From positions 62,001 to 126,000 of the forward strand of contig JAFZIO010000055.1 in NCBI GenBank assembly GCA_017554335.1: a DNA stretch of 64,000 nucleotides, written 5' to 3'. Below are positions 1 through 8,347 of this stretch, one piece after another. Within the stretch, counting starts at the first letter, position 1; every line of letters starts with the position of its first letter. The DNA comes from Bacteroidales bacterium. Lineage in GTDB: Bacteria > Bacteroidota > Bacteroidia > Bacteroidales > UBA932. The notes under the pieces were generated by a model that was given only the letters and a program-made list of their open reading frames with translations, was not told the DNA's origin and made no database searches. The position numbers and the translations under genes are program-made.

Positions 1-1
1 C

Positions 2-895
2 AGGTCCGTGCCGCAGTCCGAACAGAACGAGCTGCTGCTGAGCCTGATGGAGAAGCCTCTGGCCGAAAGGCCCGCCGACCTGCTGATGGCGCCGGAGACC
101 TTCACCTCCGACGTCGTGATGGGCAACATTCCCGCTTCGCCTACCGTACAGCGCTTCGGAGCCTTCCTGCAGAAGCATCCGGAGAGCGACTTCCTCTTCG
201 GCGCCTCCACCAACGACTTCTACTTCACCCGCTCCGCCCCCGGGCTGCTCTGCTACCCTTACGGGGACGGCTGGAGGGTCCCTCACAACAGTGCCATAAT
301 GCTTACGCCCGACGGACGCACGGAAGTGTTCCACAAGAGCAAGCTGGTGGTGGGAACCGAACTCACCCCCTACCCCAAGATCTTCGTACCGCTTGACAAA
401 TGGCTCTCCAAGCTGATGGGCGTCTCCGCCCTGATGGCGAGGGACGTGGGCCAGAAGGAAATCTCCGTCCTGCACCTCTCCGACGGCACTCCGTTGGGAT
501 GCGCCGTATGCTATGAATCCGTGTACGGGGAGTACTGTACGGGCTACGTCAAGAAGGGCGCCCGCTTCATGACGGTAATCACGAACGACTCCTGGTGGGG
601 CAACACTCCCGGCTACCGTCAGCACCTCAGCTACAGCTGCCTGCGGGCGCTGGAGCTCCGGAGGGACCTGGCCCGCTGCGGCAACAGCGGTATCAGCTGC
701 TTCATCAACCAGAAGGGAGAGATACTGCAGCAGGGGCCATGGTGGGAGGAGGCGGTGCTGCGCGGCAGCGTCAACCTTAATTCTAAAGAGTCCTTCTTCG
801 CCCGCAACGGGGATATAGTGGGACGCGTGAGCGTGCTGGTGTTCCTGCTGATGCTGGCGCTCCTGATAGTCCGCTTGTTGCCGGGGAGGAAATAG
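2..895 (+). CDS. lnt: Apolipoprotein N-acyltransferase, C-terminal part
   Basis: Transfers an acyl chain to the N-terminal cysteine of lipoproteins at the outer face of the inner membrane. The reading frame is open at the window edge, so this is the 3' part of the gene. What is visible is the nitrilase-fold domain with its triad in order: Glu in APETF (about residue 30 of the visible part), Lys in the FHKSK stretch (about 112) and Cys in VCYES (168), followed by the C-terminal membrane helix. The N-terminal membrane bundle expected for Lnt lies upstream of the window. Many lipoproteins encoded in this window would be its substrates. A LysE gene with its own promoter follows. Confidence 0.93.
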   Translation, partial: RSVPQSEQNELLLSLMEKPLAERPADLLMAPETFTSDVVMGNIPASPTVQRFGAFLQKHPESDFLFGASTNDFYFTRSAPGLLCYPYGDGWRVPHNSAIMLTPDGRTEVFHKSKLVVGTELTPYPKIFVPLDKWLSKLMGVSALMARDVGQKEISVLHLSDGTPLGCAVCYESVYGEYCTGYVKKGARFMTVITNDSWWGNTPGYRQHLSYSCLRALELRRDLARCGNSGISCFINQKGEILQQGPWWEEAVLRGSVNLNSKESFFARNGDIVGRVSVLVFLLMLALLIVRLLPGRK

Positions 896-900
896 TTTCT

Positions 901-908
901 TATCTTTG
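901..908 (+). promoter_or_regulatory. TATCTTTG -7 box, LysE gene
   Basis: The box matches the Bacteroidota consensus TAnnTTTG and ends 6 nt before the ATG at 915. Transcription would start at or next to the start codon. Confidence 0.6.
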
Positions 909-914
909 CAAGAT

Positions 915-1538
915 ATGCTGTCCGAACTCATAAAGGCCATACTTATCGGTATCATTGCCTCCGCCCCCATAGGGCCGGTGTCGCTGCTGGTGATGCAGAA
1001 GACGTTCTGCCATGGCAGGATGGCCGGTTTCGCCGCCGGAGTGGGTTCGGCTATAGTAGATACCTTGTACGCCGTGGCGAGCCTCTTCGCCTTCATGTAC
1101 GTGCAGGGCTTCATCTCTGCCCACGCCGCCTGGATACTTATTATCGGCGGACTGCTGGTTATAGGAGTCGGCTGGCTGATGCTGCGCCGCAAGCCCATGG
1201 AGGTCAAGCAGACGGAAGACACCACCAAGACCAAGGCCGCCCAGTACGCCCTGCAGGCCGCAGGATGCGCCCTCGCCAACCCCGGAGCCCTGGCCTGGAT
1301 GTTCGGTCTGGTTGCCCTGTTCCGCCTGGATATAGGCTCAGCAGTCAGTCCTACCTGGATGATTGTACTGTTCGTGTTCATCGGGGCCCTGGCGTGGTGG
1401 TTCTCATTTGCCTATGCCGCCGACAAGCTCCGCAACGCATTCAACGTTAAAACCCTTAACCGCGTAAACAAGATAGCGGGTTACGCCGTGATAATATTCG
1501 GCGTGGTGCTTCTGTTGCGCGGAATAGTCATACTATGA
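915..1538 (+). CDS. LysE family exporter
   Basis: A protein of about 207 residues with the hydrophobic pattern of LysE/RhtB amino-acid exporters. It has an N-terminal helix containing ASAPIGPVSLLVMQK, which is the characteristic start of the family, then paired helices, a charged loop near residues 95-110, a NPGALAWMFG segment and a C-terminal helix. The ATG at 915 is preferred to a TTG three codons upstream because the TTG lies inside the -7 box. The substrate cannot be told from sequence. The stop overlaps the next start (ATGA), so it is probably co-transcribed with the PASTA gene. Confidence 0.85.
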   Translation: MLSELIKAILIGIIASAPIGPVSLLVMQKTFCHGRMAGFAAGVGSAIVDTLYAVASLFAFMYVQGFISAHAAWILIIGGLLVIGVGWLMLRRKPMEVKQTEDTTKTKAAQYALQAAGCALANPGALAWMFGLVALFRLDIGSAVSPTWMIVLFVFIGALAWWFSFAYAADKLRNAFNVKTLNRVNKIAGYAVIIFGVVLLLRGIVIL

Positions 1539-2320
1539 AAGAGAATAAATCCATATTGGGCAACTGGATAGTCAGGAACCTGCTTCTTGGCGTCCTGTTC
1601 GTGCTGCTGGTAGTAGCCGCCGCCAGCATCTTCCTTTCCATACGCACACGCCACGGCAAAGAAGTAACCGTTCCCGACCTTTCCGGCCTATCCGTGCAGG
1701 ATGCCGCTTCCGTAGCCGGCGCCGCCGACCTGGTGGTGCTTGTTTCCGATTCGGTGTATATGAAGAGGATGCCCCGCGGGGCCGTGGTAAGCCAGCTTCC
1801 GCGCGCCGGATCCAAGGTTAAGCCGGATCGCAAGATAGCTCTGACCATCAATTCCCAGGTACCCAAAAAGGTTACCATGCCCAACCTGATTCACGTTTCC
1901 CTGAGGCAGGCCAAGGCTGAGCTTGCCGCCAAGGGACTGGTACTCGGCAAGCTGAATTACGTTAGCGACATTGCCACCAACAACGTGCTGCAGCAGCAGT
2001 TCAGGGGGCGCGACATAGAGCCCGGCAAGCAGCTCTACAGCGGTTCCGTAATAGATCTGGTCCTGGGCCTCAACGGCTCCGACGCCATGACCTACGTGCC
2101 CAACCTGCACGGCTACAAATACCTCAGCGCCATAGATGCCATTCAGGACAACTCGCTGAATGTCAGCGGAGTAATCTTCGATAAAGAAATCCGCACCTAC
2201 GCCGACTCGCTGGCAGCGACAGTCTATTCCCAGCGTCCCGCAGCCACCGGCAACCCGGTAGTCATGGGCACCTCCGTAACCGTTTACCTCAAGCTTAATG
2301 CAGACGAGCCCAAACAATGA
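1535..2320 (+). CDS. PASTA domain membrane protein
   Basis: 261 residues with one N-terminal membrane helix (about 13-33) and three extracytoplasmic PASTA repeats (about 42-110, 112-182 and 184-258), each opening with a V(T/P)xPNL-like motif. PASTA domains bind peptidoglycan fragments; there is no kinase or transpeptidase domain here. A stand-alone PASTA protein just before an RluD-type gene is a common Bacteroidales arrangement. It overlaps the exporter by 4 nt and the next gene by 23 nt, which suggests translational coupling. Its exact function is unknown. Confidence 0.88.
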   Translation: MKENKSILGNWIVRNLLLGVLFVLLVVAAASIFLSIRTRHGKEVTVPDLSGLSVQDAASVAGAADLVVLVSDSVYMKRMPRGAVVSQLPRAGSKVKPDRKIALTINSQVPKKVTMPNLIHVSLRQAKAELAAKGLVLGKLNYVSDIATNNVLQQQFRGRDIEPGKQLYSGSVIDLVLGLNGSDAMTYVPNLHGYKYLSAIDAIQDNSLNVSGVIFDKEIRTYADSLAATVYSQRPAATGNPVVMGTSVTVYLKLNADEPKQ

Positions 2321-3338
2321 GCCCGAGTTCCTCGAGGAAGAGGAACAGGAGATGTTCGAACATTTCCGCTTCGAGGTCGACCCGGGGCAGGAGCCGTTGC
2401 GCATAGATAAATACATGACGGCGCACATGGAGCACACCTCCAGGCACCGCGTGCAGTGCGCCATCAAGGAAGGCTTCGTGCAGGTGGGCGACAAGACCGT
2501 GAAGGCCAACTACATAGTGCGCCCGGGAGACATCATCCGTTTTGTGATGCCTTACAGGCGCAGGGGCGTGGAAATCAAGCCTCAGGAAATAGCCCTGAAC
2601 ATCGTATATGAGGACGAAGACGTGCTGGTGCTGAACAAGCCGGCCGGAATGGTGGTGCACCCCGGCCACGGGCACTATGAGGGCACGCTGGTGAACGCTC
2701 TTGCGTTCCATCTTGGCATCTCCCAGGGGCCCGACGGCGAGGATGAGCGCATGGGCGTACTGGTCCACCGCATCGACAAGGATACCAGCGGCCTGCTGGC
2801 GGTGGCCAAGAACGACGACGCGCAGATGTCGCTCGCCCGGCAGTTCTTCGACCACAGCATCGAGCGCCGCTACGTGGCTATTGTGTGGGGAGACCTGAAG
2901 GAGGACGAGGGAACCGTTGACGCCAACCTTATGCGCGACCCGTCGGACCGCCTGCGCTTCTGCACCACGGACGACCCGGAGAAGGGTAAGCGGGCCGTGA
3001 CGCACTGGCGCGTGCTGGAGCGCCTGGGGTACGTGACTCTGGTGGAGTGCAAGCTGGAGACCGGCCGCACACATCAGATACGCGTGCACATGAGCAGCAT
3101 AGGGCACCCCATCTTCGGCGACGAGCGCTACGGCGGCACCGAGATCCGTCAGGGCACCATCTACGCCAAGTACAAGCAGTTCATCCACAACTGCTTCGAA
3201 ATCTGCCCCCGCCAGGCCCTCCACGCCAAAACCCTCGGCTTTGTGCACCCAAGAACGAGGCAGTTCCTCCAGTTCGACTCTGAGATTCCTTCAGATATGT
3301 CCGCCCTGCTGGAGAAGTGGCGGAAATACGTGAATTAA
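2298..3338 (+). CDS. RluA/RluD family pseudouridine synthase
   Basis: Isomerises uridine to pseudouridine, probably in 23S rRNA. An acidic N-terminal tail is followed by an S4 RNA-binding domain (about 30-95) and the catalytic domain with HRIDKDTSG, where Asp160 is the expected nucleophile, and RTHQIRVH further on. The length of 346 fits the family. The start overlaps the PASTA gene; an internal ATG at 2352 is a possible alternative because the first 18 residues are acidic and poorly conserved-looking. The rRNA target site cannot be assigned without comparison. Confidence 0.92.
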   Translation: MQTSPNNEPEFLEEEEQEMFEHFRFEVDPGQEPLRIDKYMTAHMEHTSRHRVQCAIKEGFVQVGDKTVKANYIVRPGDIIRFVMPYRRRGVEIKPQEIALNIVYEDEDVLVLNKPAGMVVHPGHGHYEGTLVNALAFHLGISQGPDGEDERMGVLVHRIDKDTSGLLAVAKNDDAQMSLARQFFDHSIERRYVAIVWGDLKEDEGTVDANLMRDPSDRLRFCTTDDPEKGKRAVTHWRVLERLGYVTLVECKLETGRTHQIRVHMSSIGHPIFGDERYGGTEIRQGTIYAKYKQFIHNCFEICPRQALHAKTLGFVHPRTRQFLQFDSEIPSDMSALLEKWRKYVN

Positions 3339-3372
3339 CGGTATTCACGTCCAAGGGCCGCTGCTTCGCTTG

Positions 3373-3491
3373 CAGGGGGACTGTTGCGGCAGAACCTTCG
3401 CTACGCTCATCCCTCCCACTTCGCTACGCTCGTGGGCCCCTCCCGTTCACGTGGCCACGGGCGGCCACGGGTTGCCGCAGCAGTCCCCCTG
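3373..3491. repeat. Long palindromic intergenic repeat, family A, copy 1
   Basis: Outer arms 3373-3391 and 3473-3491 are 19 nt inverted repeats with one mismatch. Between them lies a GC-rich core in which CCCAC and GTGGG can pair, flanked by CCCTCC and CCCCTCCC. The arms and the strip reading GTGGCCACGGGCGGCCACGG on this strand recur at 28997-29145 in the opposite orientation. Small ORFs here are by-products of the GC content. Confidence 0.85.
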
Positions 3492-3495
3492 GCCC

Positions 3496-3632
3496 GCTTC
3501 ACCGCGGCTCCGGAGGCAGCAGGCATTCCGATTGCGGGGCCTTTGGCTCCCGAAAAGGGAAGGGGCCCACGTAAGTGGGAAGGCGCCCTGCAAGCGGAGG
3601 TGCCTGGGCCGGCAAAGGAGCCGCTGCGAAGC
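3496..3632. repeat. Diverged palindromic repeat, family A-like
   Basis: Imperfect outer arms (3496-3511 against 3617-3632, 13 of 16 pairing) enclose GGGAAGGGGCCCAC-GTAA-GTGGGAAGG at 3558-3583, the same core hairpin as in the other family A copies. It sits directly after copy 1, so the pair fills most of the gap between the pseudouridine synthase and tRNA-Leu. Confidence 0.6.
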
Positions 3633-3646
3633 GGTTGGGAACACGC

Positions 3647-3676
3647 AAAAAGGGCCGGCAAATGCCGGCCCTTTTT
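3647..3676. terminator. Bidirectional intrinsic terminator
   Basis: A perfect 14-bp stem (3647-3660 with 3663-3676) with a 2-nt centre, GC-rich inside and ending in five T on either strand. It lies 2 nt beyond the 3' end of tRNA-Leu on the minus strand and downstream of the plus-strand pseudouridine synthase, so it can end both transcripts. Confidence 0.85.
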
Positions 3677-3677
3677 G

Positions 3678-3758
3678 TGCGGGCGGTGGGACTCGAACCC
3701 ACACGCGGAAGGCACAAGATCCTAAGTCTTGCTTGTCTACCAATTTCAACACGCCCGC
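3678..3758 (-). tRNA. tRNA-Leu (UAG)
   Basis: An 81-nt class II tRNA. The acceptor stem is GCGGGCG paired with CGCCCGC and the discriminator is A. The anticodon stem CAAGA/TCTTG carries loop CTTAGGA with anticodon TAG. A long variable arm and the T arm GTGGG-TTCGAGT-CCCAC follow. CCA is not encoded. A TATATTTG box lies just upstream at 3769-3776. Confidence 0.95.
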
Positions 3759-3768
3759 AAGCGGACTG

Positions 3769-3776
3769 CAAATATA
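3769..3776 (-). promoter_or_regulatory. TATATTTG -7 box, tRNA-Leu
   Basis: A TAnnTTTG match on the minus strand ends 10 nt before the mature tRNA 5' end. It lies between serB and the tRNA gene, so the tRNA has its own promoter. Confidence 0.6.
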
Positions 3777-3786
3777 CAAAAAAACG

Positions 3787-4998
3787 CTAGAACGGATCTA
3801 TTTGTGAGTCCTTAAGTCCCAGGAAGTACAGTATGCCGTCCAGACCTATGGTGGAGAGGTTCTGGTCGGCGTTGGCTTTGACCTTGGGTTTGGCGTGGTA
3901 GGCTATGCCCAGACCGGCGAGGCCGAGCATGGGGAGGTCGTTGGCGCCGTCGCCCACAGCAACGGACTGTTCCAGGTGAATTCCCTCCATCTGGCAGAGG
4001 AACTTGAGCAGTTCGGCCTTGCGCTTGCCGTCCACCACCTCGCCGAGATAGCGTCCGGTCAGCTTTCCGTCCTCAACCTCCAGCTCGTTGGCATACACGA
4101 AATCGAAGCCGAACTTCTGCTTGAGGTAGTTGCCGAAATAGGTAAACCCTCCGGAAAGGATGGCGGTCTTGTAGCCCACCATCTTGAGGATACGCATCAT
4201 ACGCTCCAGGCCCTCATTGAACGGCATGTTCCTGGCGATATCTTCCATCACGCTGATGTCCAGACCCTTGAGCAGCGCCACGCGGCGGGTGAAGCTCTCC
4301 TTGAAATCTATCTCGCCGCGCATGGCGGAAGCGGTGATGGCCTTCACCTGATCCCCCACTCCGGCGCGCTCGGCCAGTTCGTCTATGCACTCCGTGCCGA
4401 TGAGGGTGGAGTCCATATCGAAGCAGATGAGACGGCGGGAACGGCGGTAGATGTCATCTTTCTGGAAGGAAATGTCCAGGCCGGAGCCGGAGCGGGACAT
4501 GAGTTCCTGCTGGAACGCCAGTCGCTCGTCGTTGCTCAGCTGACCGCGGATGGACAGCTCGATGCAATACTTGCCGGTAGGCCCTTCGAGCGGCATACGG
4601 CCGGTCAGACGCTTGATGGCATCTATGTTCAGGCCGTGGCGTGCGATGAGCTCGGATACTTCGGCAATCTCGGTCGCGGTGACTTCCCTGCCGAGCAGGG
4701 TCACAATGTAGCGGTTGCGGCCCTGGCGTGCCACCCAGGCGTCATACTGCTCCCGTTCGATAGGGGTAAACCTTATCTGCACCCCCAGGCGGGTAGCCTC
4801 GAACAGCAGGTCCTTCATGATGAAGCCCGACTGCTCCGTGGTGGTACGGAAGAGGATTCCGAGGGTAAGCGACTTATGGATATTGGACTGGCCTATATCC
4901 AGGATGAACGCGTCGTAACGGGCCAGGATGGCCGTAAGCTGAGCGGTCAGGCCCGGCTTGTCCTCTCCGGAAATGTTGACCTGAATAATTTCTATCAT
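3787..4998 (-). CDS. serB: Phosphoserine phosphatase SerB with N-terminal ACT region
   Basis: Last step of serine synthesis: dephosphorylates L-phosphoserine. Residues 1-170 form an ACT-type regulatory region starting with [15 protein letters not shown]; residues 185-400 are the HAD phosphatase. HAD motif I is FDMDSTLIG (nucleophile Asp194, acid/base Asp196), motif II is ILSGGF and motif III is [11 protein letters not shown]. The length of 403 suits the two-ACT form found in Bacteroidota. It overlaps fumarase by 4 nt and is the last gene of a long minus-strand run. Feedback by serine through the ACT region is inferred from family knowledge. Confidence 0.95.
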   Translation of the reverse strand: MIEIIQVNISGEDKPGLTAQLTAILARYDAFILDIGQSNIHKSLTLGILFRTTTEQSGFIMKDLLFEATRLGVQIRFTPIEREQYDAWVARQGRNRYIVTLLGREVTATEIAEVSELIARHGLNIDAIKRLTGRMPLEGPTGKYCIELSIRGQLSNDERLAFQQELMSRSGSGLDISFQKDDIYRRSRRLICFDMDSTLIGTECIDELAERAGVGDQVKAITASAMRGEIDFKESFTRRVALLKGLDISVMEDIARNMPFNEGLERMMRILKMVGYKTAILSGGFTYFGNYLKQKFGFDFVYANELEVEDGKLTGRYLGEVVDGKRKAELLKFLCQMEGIHLEQSVAVGDGANDLPMLGLAGLGIAYHAKPKVKANADQNLSTIGLDGILYFLGLKDSQIDPF

Positions 4999-6641
4999 AA
5001 ACCGATGGTCTTGAAGAAGTCGTTGCCCTTGTCATCCACCAGGATGAATGCCGGGAAGTCCACAACGGTAATCTTCCAGATGGCCTCCATGCCGAGTTCG
5101 GGATACTCTATGCACTCGATGCTCTTGATGCAATCCTGGGAGAGCACTGCGGCCACGCCGCCTATGGTGCCCAGGTAGAAGCCGCCGTGCTTCTTGCAGG
5201 CGTCTGTGACCACCTGTGAACGATTGCCCTTCGCGATCATCACCAAGGATGCGCCATGGTCCTGGAATTCATCTACATACGGATCCATTCGGTTGGCCGT
5301 GGTGGGGCCCATGGAACCGCAGGGGTATCCGGCAGGCGTCTTGGCCGGACCGGCATACAGGATGGGATAGTCCTTGAAGTAGGCGGGCATGTCCTCACCG
5401 GCATCCAGGCGGGCCTTGAGCTTGGCATGGGCAATGTCACGGGCCACAATAATGGTTCCGTTCAGGAGCACGCGGGTGCCCACGGTGTACTTGGTGAGTT
5501 CTGCGCGCACGGAATCGATTCCCTTGTCCAGGTCTATAGCTATGCCGTTGGGGCCCTCGCCGGGACGGCGGAACTCCTCAGGAATAAGATCGGAAGGGTT
5601 GGTATCCATCTTCTCTATCCATACGCCGTCTGCGTTGATCTTGCTCTTGATGTTGCGGTCTGCGCTGCAGCTCACGCCCATACCGATGGGGCAGCTGGCA
5701 CCATGGCGCGGCAGACGGATGACGCGGATGTCGTGAGCCATGTACTTGCCGCCGAACTGGGCGCCCAGGCCTATCTTCTGCGCCTCCTTCAGGAGTTTCT
5801 CCTCCAGGTCGATGTCGCGGAACGCGCGGCCGGTCTCGTCGCCCGTGGTGGGCAGGCTGTCGTAGAACTTGATGCTGGCCAGCTTTACGGTAAGGAGGTT
5901 CTTCTCTGCTGAGGTGCCGCCTATGACGAAAGCGATGTGGTAGGGAGGGCAGGCTGCCGTACCCAGCGAGCGCATCTTCTCCACCAGGAAAGGAATAAGG
6001 GTTCCTTCGTTCTGTATGGTGGCCTTGGTCATGGGATAGAAGTAGGTCTTGTTGGCGCTGCCGCCGCCCTTTGCCACCATAATGAAGCGGTATTCATCGC
6101 CCTGGGTGGCCTCAATGTCAATCTGTGCGGGGAGGTTGCACTTGGTGTTGACCTCATCATACATGTTGAGCGGGGCGTTCTGGCTGTAGCGGAGATTCTC
6201 CTGGGTGTAAGTGTTGAACACACCGCGGCTCAGGGCCTCTTCGTCCTCGAAGTCCGTCCACACACGCTGACCTTTCTCGCCGTGAATGATGGCGGTGCCG
6301 GTATCCTGGCAGAACGGGAGCACGCCCTTCACGGCCGTCTCGGCGTTGCGGAGGAACTGAAGGGCCACGAATTTGTCGTTGTCGGATGCCTCGGGATCCT
6401 TCAGGATGGCCGCCACCTGCTCATTATGGGCGCGGCGCAGCATGAACTCGCAGTCGTGAAAAGACTGCTGGGCAACCAGCGTGAGGGCCTCGGGGGAAAC
6501 CTCGAGAATGGTTTTGCCGCCGCATCCGCAGTGGCCGCCGAATTTTGAGGTTTTAACCAGTTTCTCTGATCCGGGAATCTTGTAGTACTCTGTAGTGTCG
6601 GGGCCGAGCTGGAACATCGGCGCGTATTTGAATTCTGCCAT
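4995..6641 (-). CDS. fum: Class I fumarate hydratase
   Basis: Interconverts fumarate and malate using a labile 4Fe-4S cluster; in Bacteroidales it works in the reductive branch towards succinate. 548 residues, typical for the fused single-chain class I enzyme. Likely cluster ligands are Cys111 in FCQDTGTA, the Cys in AACPPYH (about 233) and the Cys in ASCPIGMG (about 325). [12 protein letters not shown] in the C-terminal half is the family's beta-domain signature. It lies 3 nt after prfB and overlaps serB by 4 nt, so it is co-transcribed with both. Confidence 0.95.
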   Translation of the reverse strand: MAEFKYAPMFQLGPDTTEYYKIPGSEKLVKTSKFGGHCGCGGKTILEVSPEALTLVAQQSFHDCEFMLRRAHNEQVAAILKDPEASDNDKFVALQFLRNAETAVKGVLPFCQDTGTAIIHGEKGQRVWTDFEDEEALSRGVFNTYTQENLRYSQNAPLNMYDEVNTKCNLPAQIDIEATQGDEYRFIMVAKGGGSANKTYFYPMTKATIQNEGTLIPFLVEKMRSLGTAACPPYHIAFVIGGTSAEKNLLTVKLASIKFYDSLPTTGDETGRAFRDIDLEEKLLKEAQKIGLGAQFGGKYMAHDIRVIRLPRHGASCPIGMGVSCSADRNIKSKINADGVWIEKMDTNPSDLIPEEFRRPGEGPNGIAIDLDKGIDSVRAELTKYTVGTRVLLNGTIIVARDIAHAKLKARLDAGEDMPAYFKDYPILYAGPAKTPAGYPCGSMGPTTANRMDPYVDEFQDHGASLVMIAKGNRSQVVTDACKKHGGFYLGTIGGVAAVLSQDCIKSIECIEYPELGMEAIWKITVVDFPAFILVDDKGNDFFKTIGL

Positions 6642-6644
6642 ATC

Positions 6645-7712
6645 TTATTGGTTCATTAAAAATTCTTTCATGAAGGCGTTTATGTCGCCGTCCAGGACAC
6701 CCTGGGTATCGGCGGTTTCCCAGCCGGTACGGAGGTCCTTGACCATTTTGTAAGGGTGAAGCACGTAGGAGCGTATCTGGCTGCCCCACTCTATGCGTTT
6801 CTTCTGGCCCTCGAGCTCCGCCTGCTTCTCCTGGCGCTTCTTGAGCTCGATGTCGTAGAGGCGCGACTTCAAAATCAACAGCGCCCGCTGGCGGTTGTCC
6901 TGCTGGCTGCGGGTCTCTGTGTTCTCCACCGTGATGCCGGTGGGAATGTGGCGCACGCGCACTCCTGTCTCCACTTTGTTGACGTTCTGGCCGCCGTGGC
7001 CGCCGCTTCGGAAGGTGTCCCACTCTATGTCGGAGGGGTTGATTTCTATGTTGATGGAATCGTCAACCAGCGGATAGACGAAGACGCTCGAAAAGGTAGT
7101 CTGACGCTTGCCCTGGGCGTTGAAGGGAGAAATGCGGACCAGCCGGTGAACGCCGGATTCCGCCTTCAGGTAGCCGTAGGCGTAGTCGCCCTCGAACTGT
7201 ATGGTGCAGGACTTGATGCCTGCCTCGTCGCCCTCTATCAGCTCGGTGGTGGTCATCTTGTAGCCGTTACGCTCGCCCCAGCGGAGGTACATGCGCATGA
7301 GCATGGCGCTCCAGTCGTTGGCCTCGGTACCGCCGGCGCCGGAGTTTATGGTGAGCACGGCACCCAGGTTGTCGCCCTCCGCCCCCAGCATGTTCTTCAG
7401 CTCCAGGTCTTCCAGGGCGTTCAGGGCTTCGGCGTAGGCGGCGTCGGTATCGGGGCCCTCCGGGTCGAGTTCCAGCAGCACGTCCAGGTCTTCCACCTGC
7501 GAACGCAGTTTGTCGTATGCGGTCACCCAGGACTTTACGGAATTCAATTTTTTGAGGAACGCCTCCGCCTCTTTAGGGTCATCCCAGAAGCCGGGCGCCT
7601 GACTCTGGCTCTCGCCTTCCTCCACTTTCGCACGCTTCTCGTCTATTTTGAGATACTTGCGAAGGGCGTCGGTACGCTGTCCTAAATCTTTTACTTGCTC
7701 CTGGGTAATCAT
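6645..7712 (-). CDS. prfB: Peptide chain release factor 2
   Basis: Terminates translation at UGA and UAA. 355 residues, with coiled N-terminal domain 1, codon-recognition motif in ISPFNAQGKRQTTFSS (SPF type, diagnostic for RF2) and the catalytic loop SGGHGGQNVNK near residue 240. The frame is continuous through ALRKYLKID, the site where many bacteria have an in-frame UGA for autoregulatory frameshifting; here the codons read CTC AAA ATA, so no programmed frameshift is present. It is 7 nt downstream of the kinase-like gene. Confidence 0.96.
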   Translation of the reverse strand: MITQEQVKDLGQRTDALRKYLKIDEKRAKVEEGESQSQAPGFWDDPKEAEAFLKKLNSVKSWVTAYDKLRSQVEDLDVLLELDPEGPDTDAAYAEALNALEDLELKNMLGAEGDNLGAVLTINSGAGGTEANDWSAMLMRMYLRWGERNGYKMTTTELIEGDEAGIKSCTIQFEGDYAYGYLKAESGVHRLVRISPFNAQGKRQTTFSSVFVYPLVDDSINIEINPSDIEWDTFRSGGHGGQNVNKVETGVRVRHIPTGITVENTETRSQQDNRQRALLILKSRLYDIELKKRQEKQAELEGQKKRIEWGSQIRSYVLHPYKMVKDLRTGWETADTQGVLDGDINAFMKEFLMNQ

Positions 7713-7719
7713 TGTGCCG

Positions 7720-8343
7720 TTATTTATCTTGTAAAGATAAGCATTTTTCGCAGAAACTTATAATCAGTTCCGCCGTCCCGTCTATGCCGAGCAGCGACGA
7801 ATCCAGGCAGAGGTCGTAATTAGAGGCCACCCCCCAGTTGTCGCCGAGGGTGAACAGGTCGTAATAGTCCTTGCGGGTTTTGTCGTTTTTAATTATAAGC
7901 TCTTCAGCGTCCTGCGGAGTAATGCCCAGGCGCTCCGCCACCCTCTGCTTGCGGACCTCCATGGGTGCATGGATGAATACGTCAACGGTTTTCATGTCCC
8001 TCAGCACATAGTCCGAGGCGCGCCCGACGAAAATGGCACTGCCCTGCTGCGCCAGGTCGCGTATAGCGTCGCTCTGGATGCGGAAGAGCTCGTTGTCGTC
8101 CATCAGGTTGCCGGGGTTGTGCCAGAAGCGTCCGAGGCCAAGTATGCCGCCCAGCCCGAAGATGTGACGGTGCTCATCCGATTGCTTCAGGAATTCGGGG
8201 CTGAGGCCGCTTTTCCTGGCAGCGTTGTCTATCAGTTCCTGGTCGTACACCGAAATCCCGAGGCGCTCCCCTATTGCGGAGGCAACCCTTTTGCCGCCGC
8301 TTCCGAACTGACGTCCGATGGTAATGATAATCTGTTTATCCAT
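7720..8343 (-). CDS. Cytidylate-kinase-like P-loop protein
   Basis: A nucleotide-kinase fold protein of the cytidylate-kinase-like family. The start MDKQIIITIGRQFGSGGKR carries the P-loop GRQFGSGGK (about 10-18). Other visible parts are GRASDYVLRD, the VFIHAPMEVRKQRVAER lid and NDKTRKDYYDLFT. The ATG at 8343 is chosen because the frame upstream runs into the MATE gene and the P-loop then sits where the family has it; the gap to MATE is 4 nt. The true substrate is uncertain: these proteins exist alongside canonical Cmk in many Bacteroidota. Confidence 0.85.
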   Translation of the reverse strand: MDKQIIITIGRQFGSGGKRVASAIGERLGISVYDQELIDNAARKSGLSPEFLKQSDEHRHIFGLGGILGLGRFWHNPGNLMDDNELFRIQSDAIRDLAQQGSAIFVGRASDYVLRDMKTVDVFIHAPMEVRKQRVAERLGITPQDAEELIIKNDKTRKDYYDLFTLGDNWGVASNYDLCLDSSLLGIDGTAELIISFCEKCLSLQDK

Positions 8344-8347
8344 AGCA

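Noticed and set aside
3317..3807. Several overlapping small ORFs on both strands around 3.3-3.8 kb
   Set aside because: They lie in palindromic repeats and across the tRNA gene, differ in every frame and have no motif.
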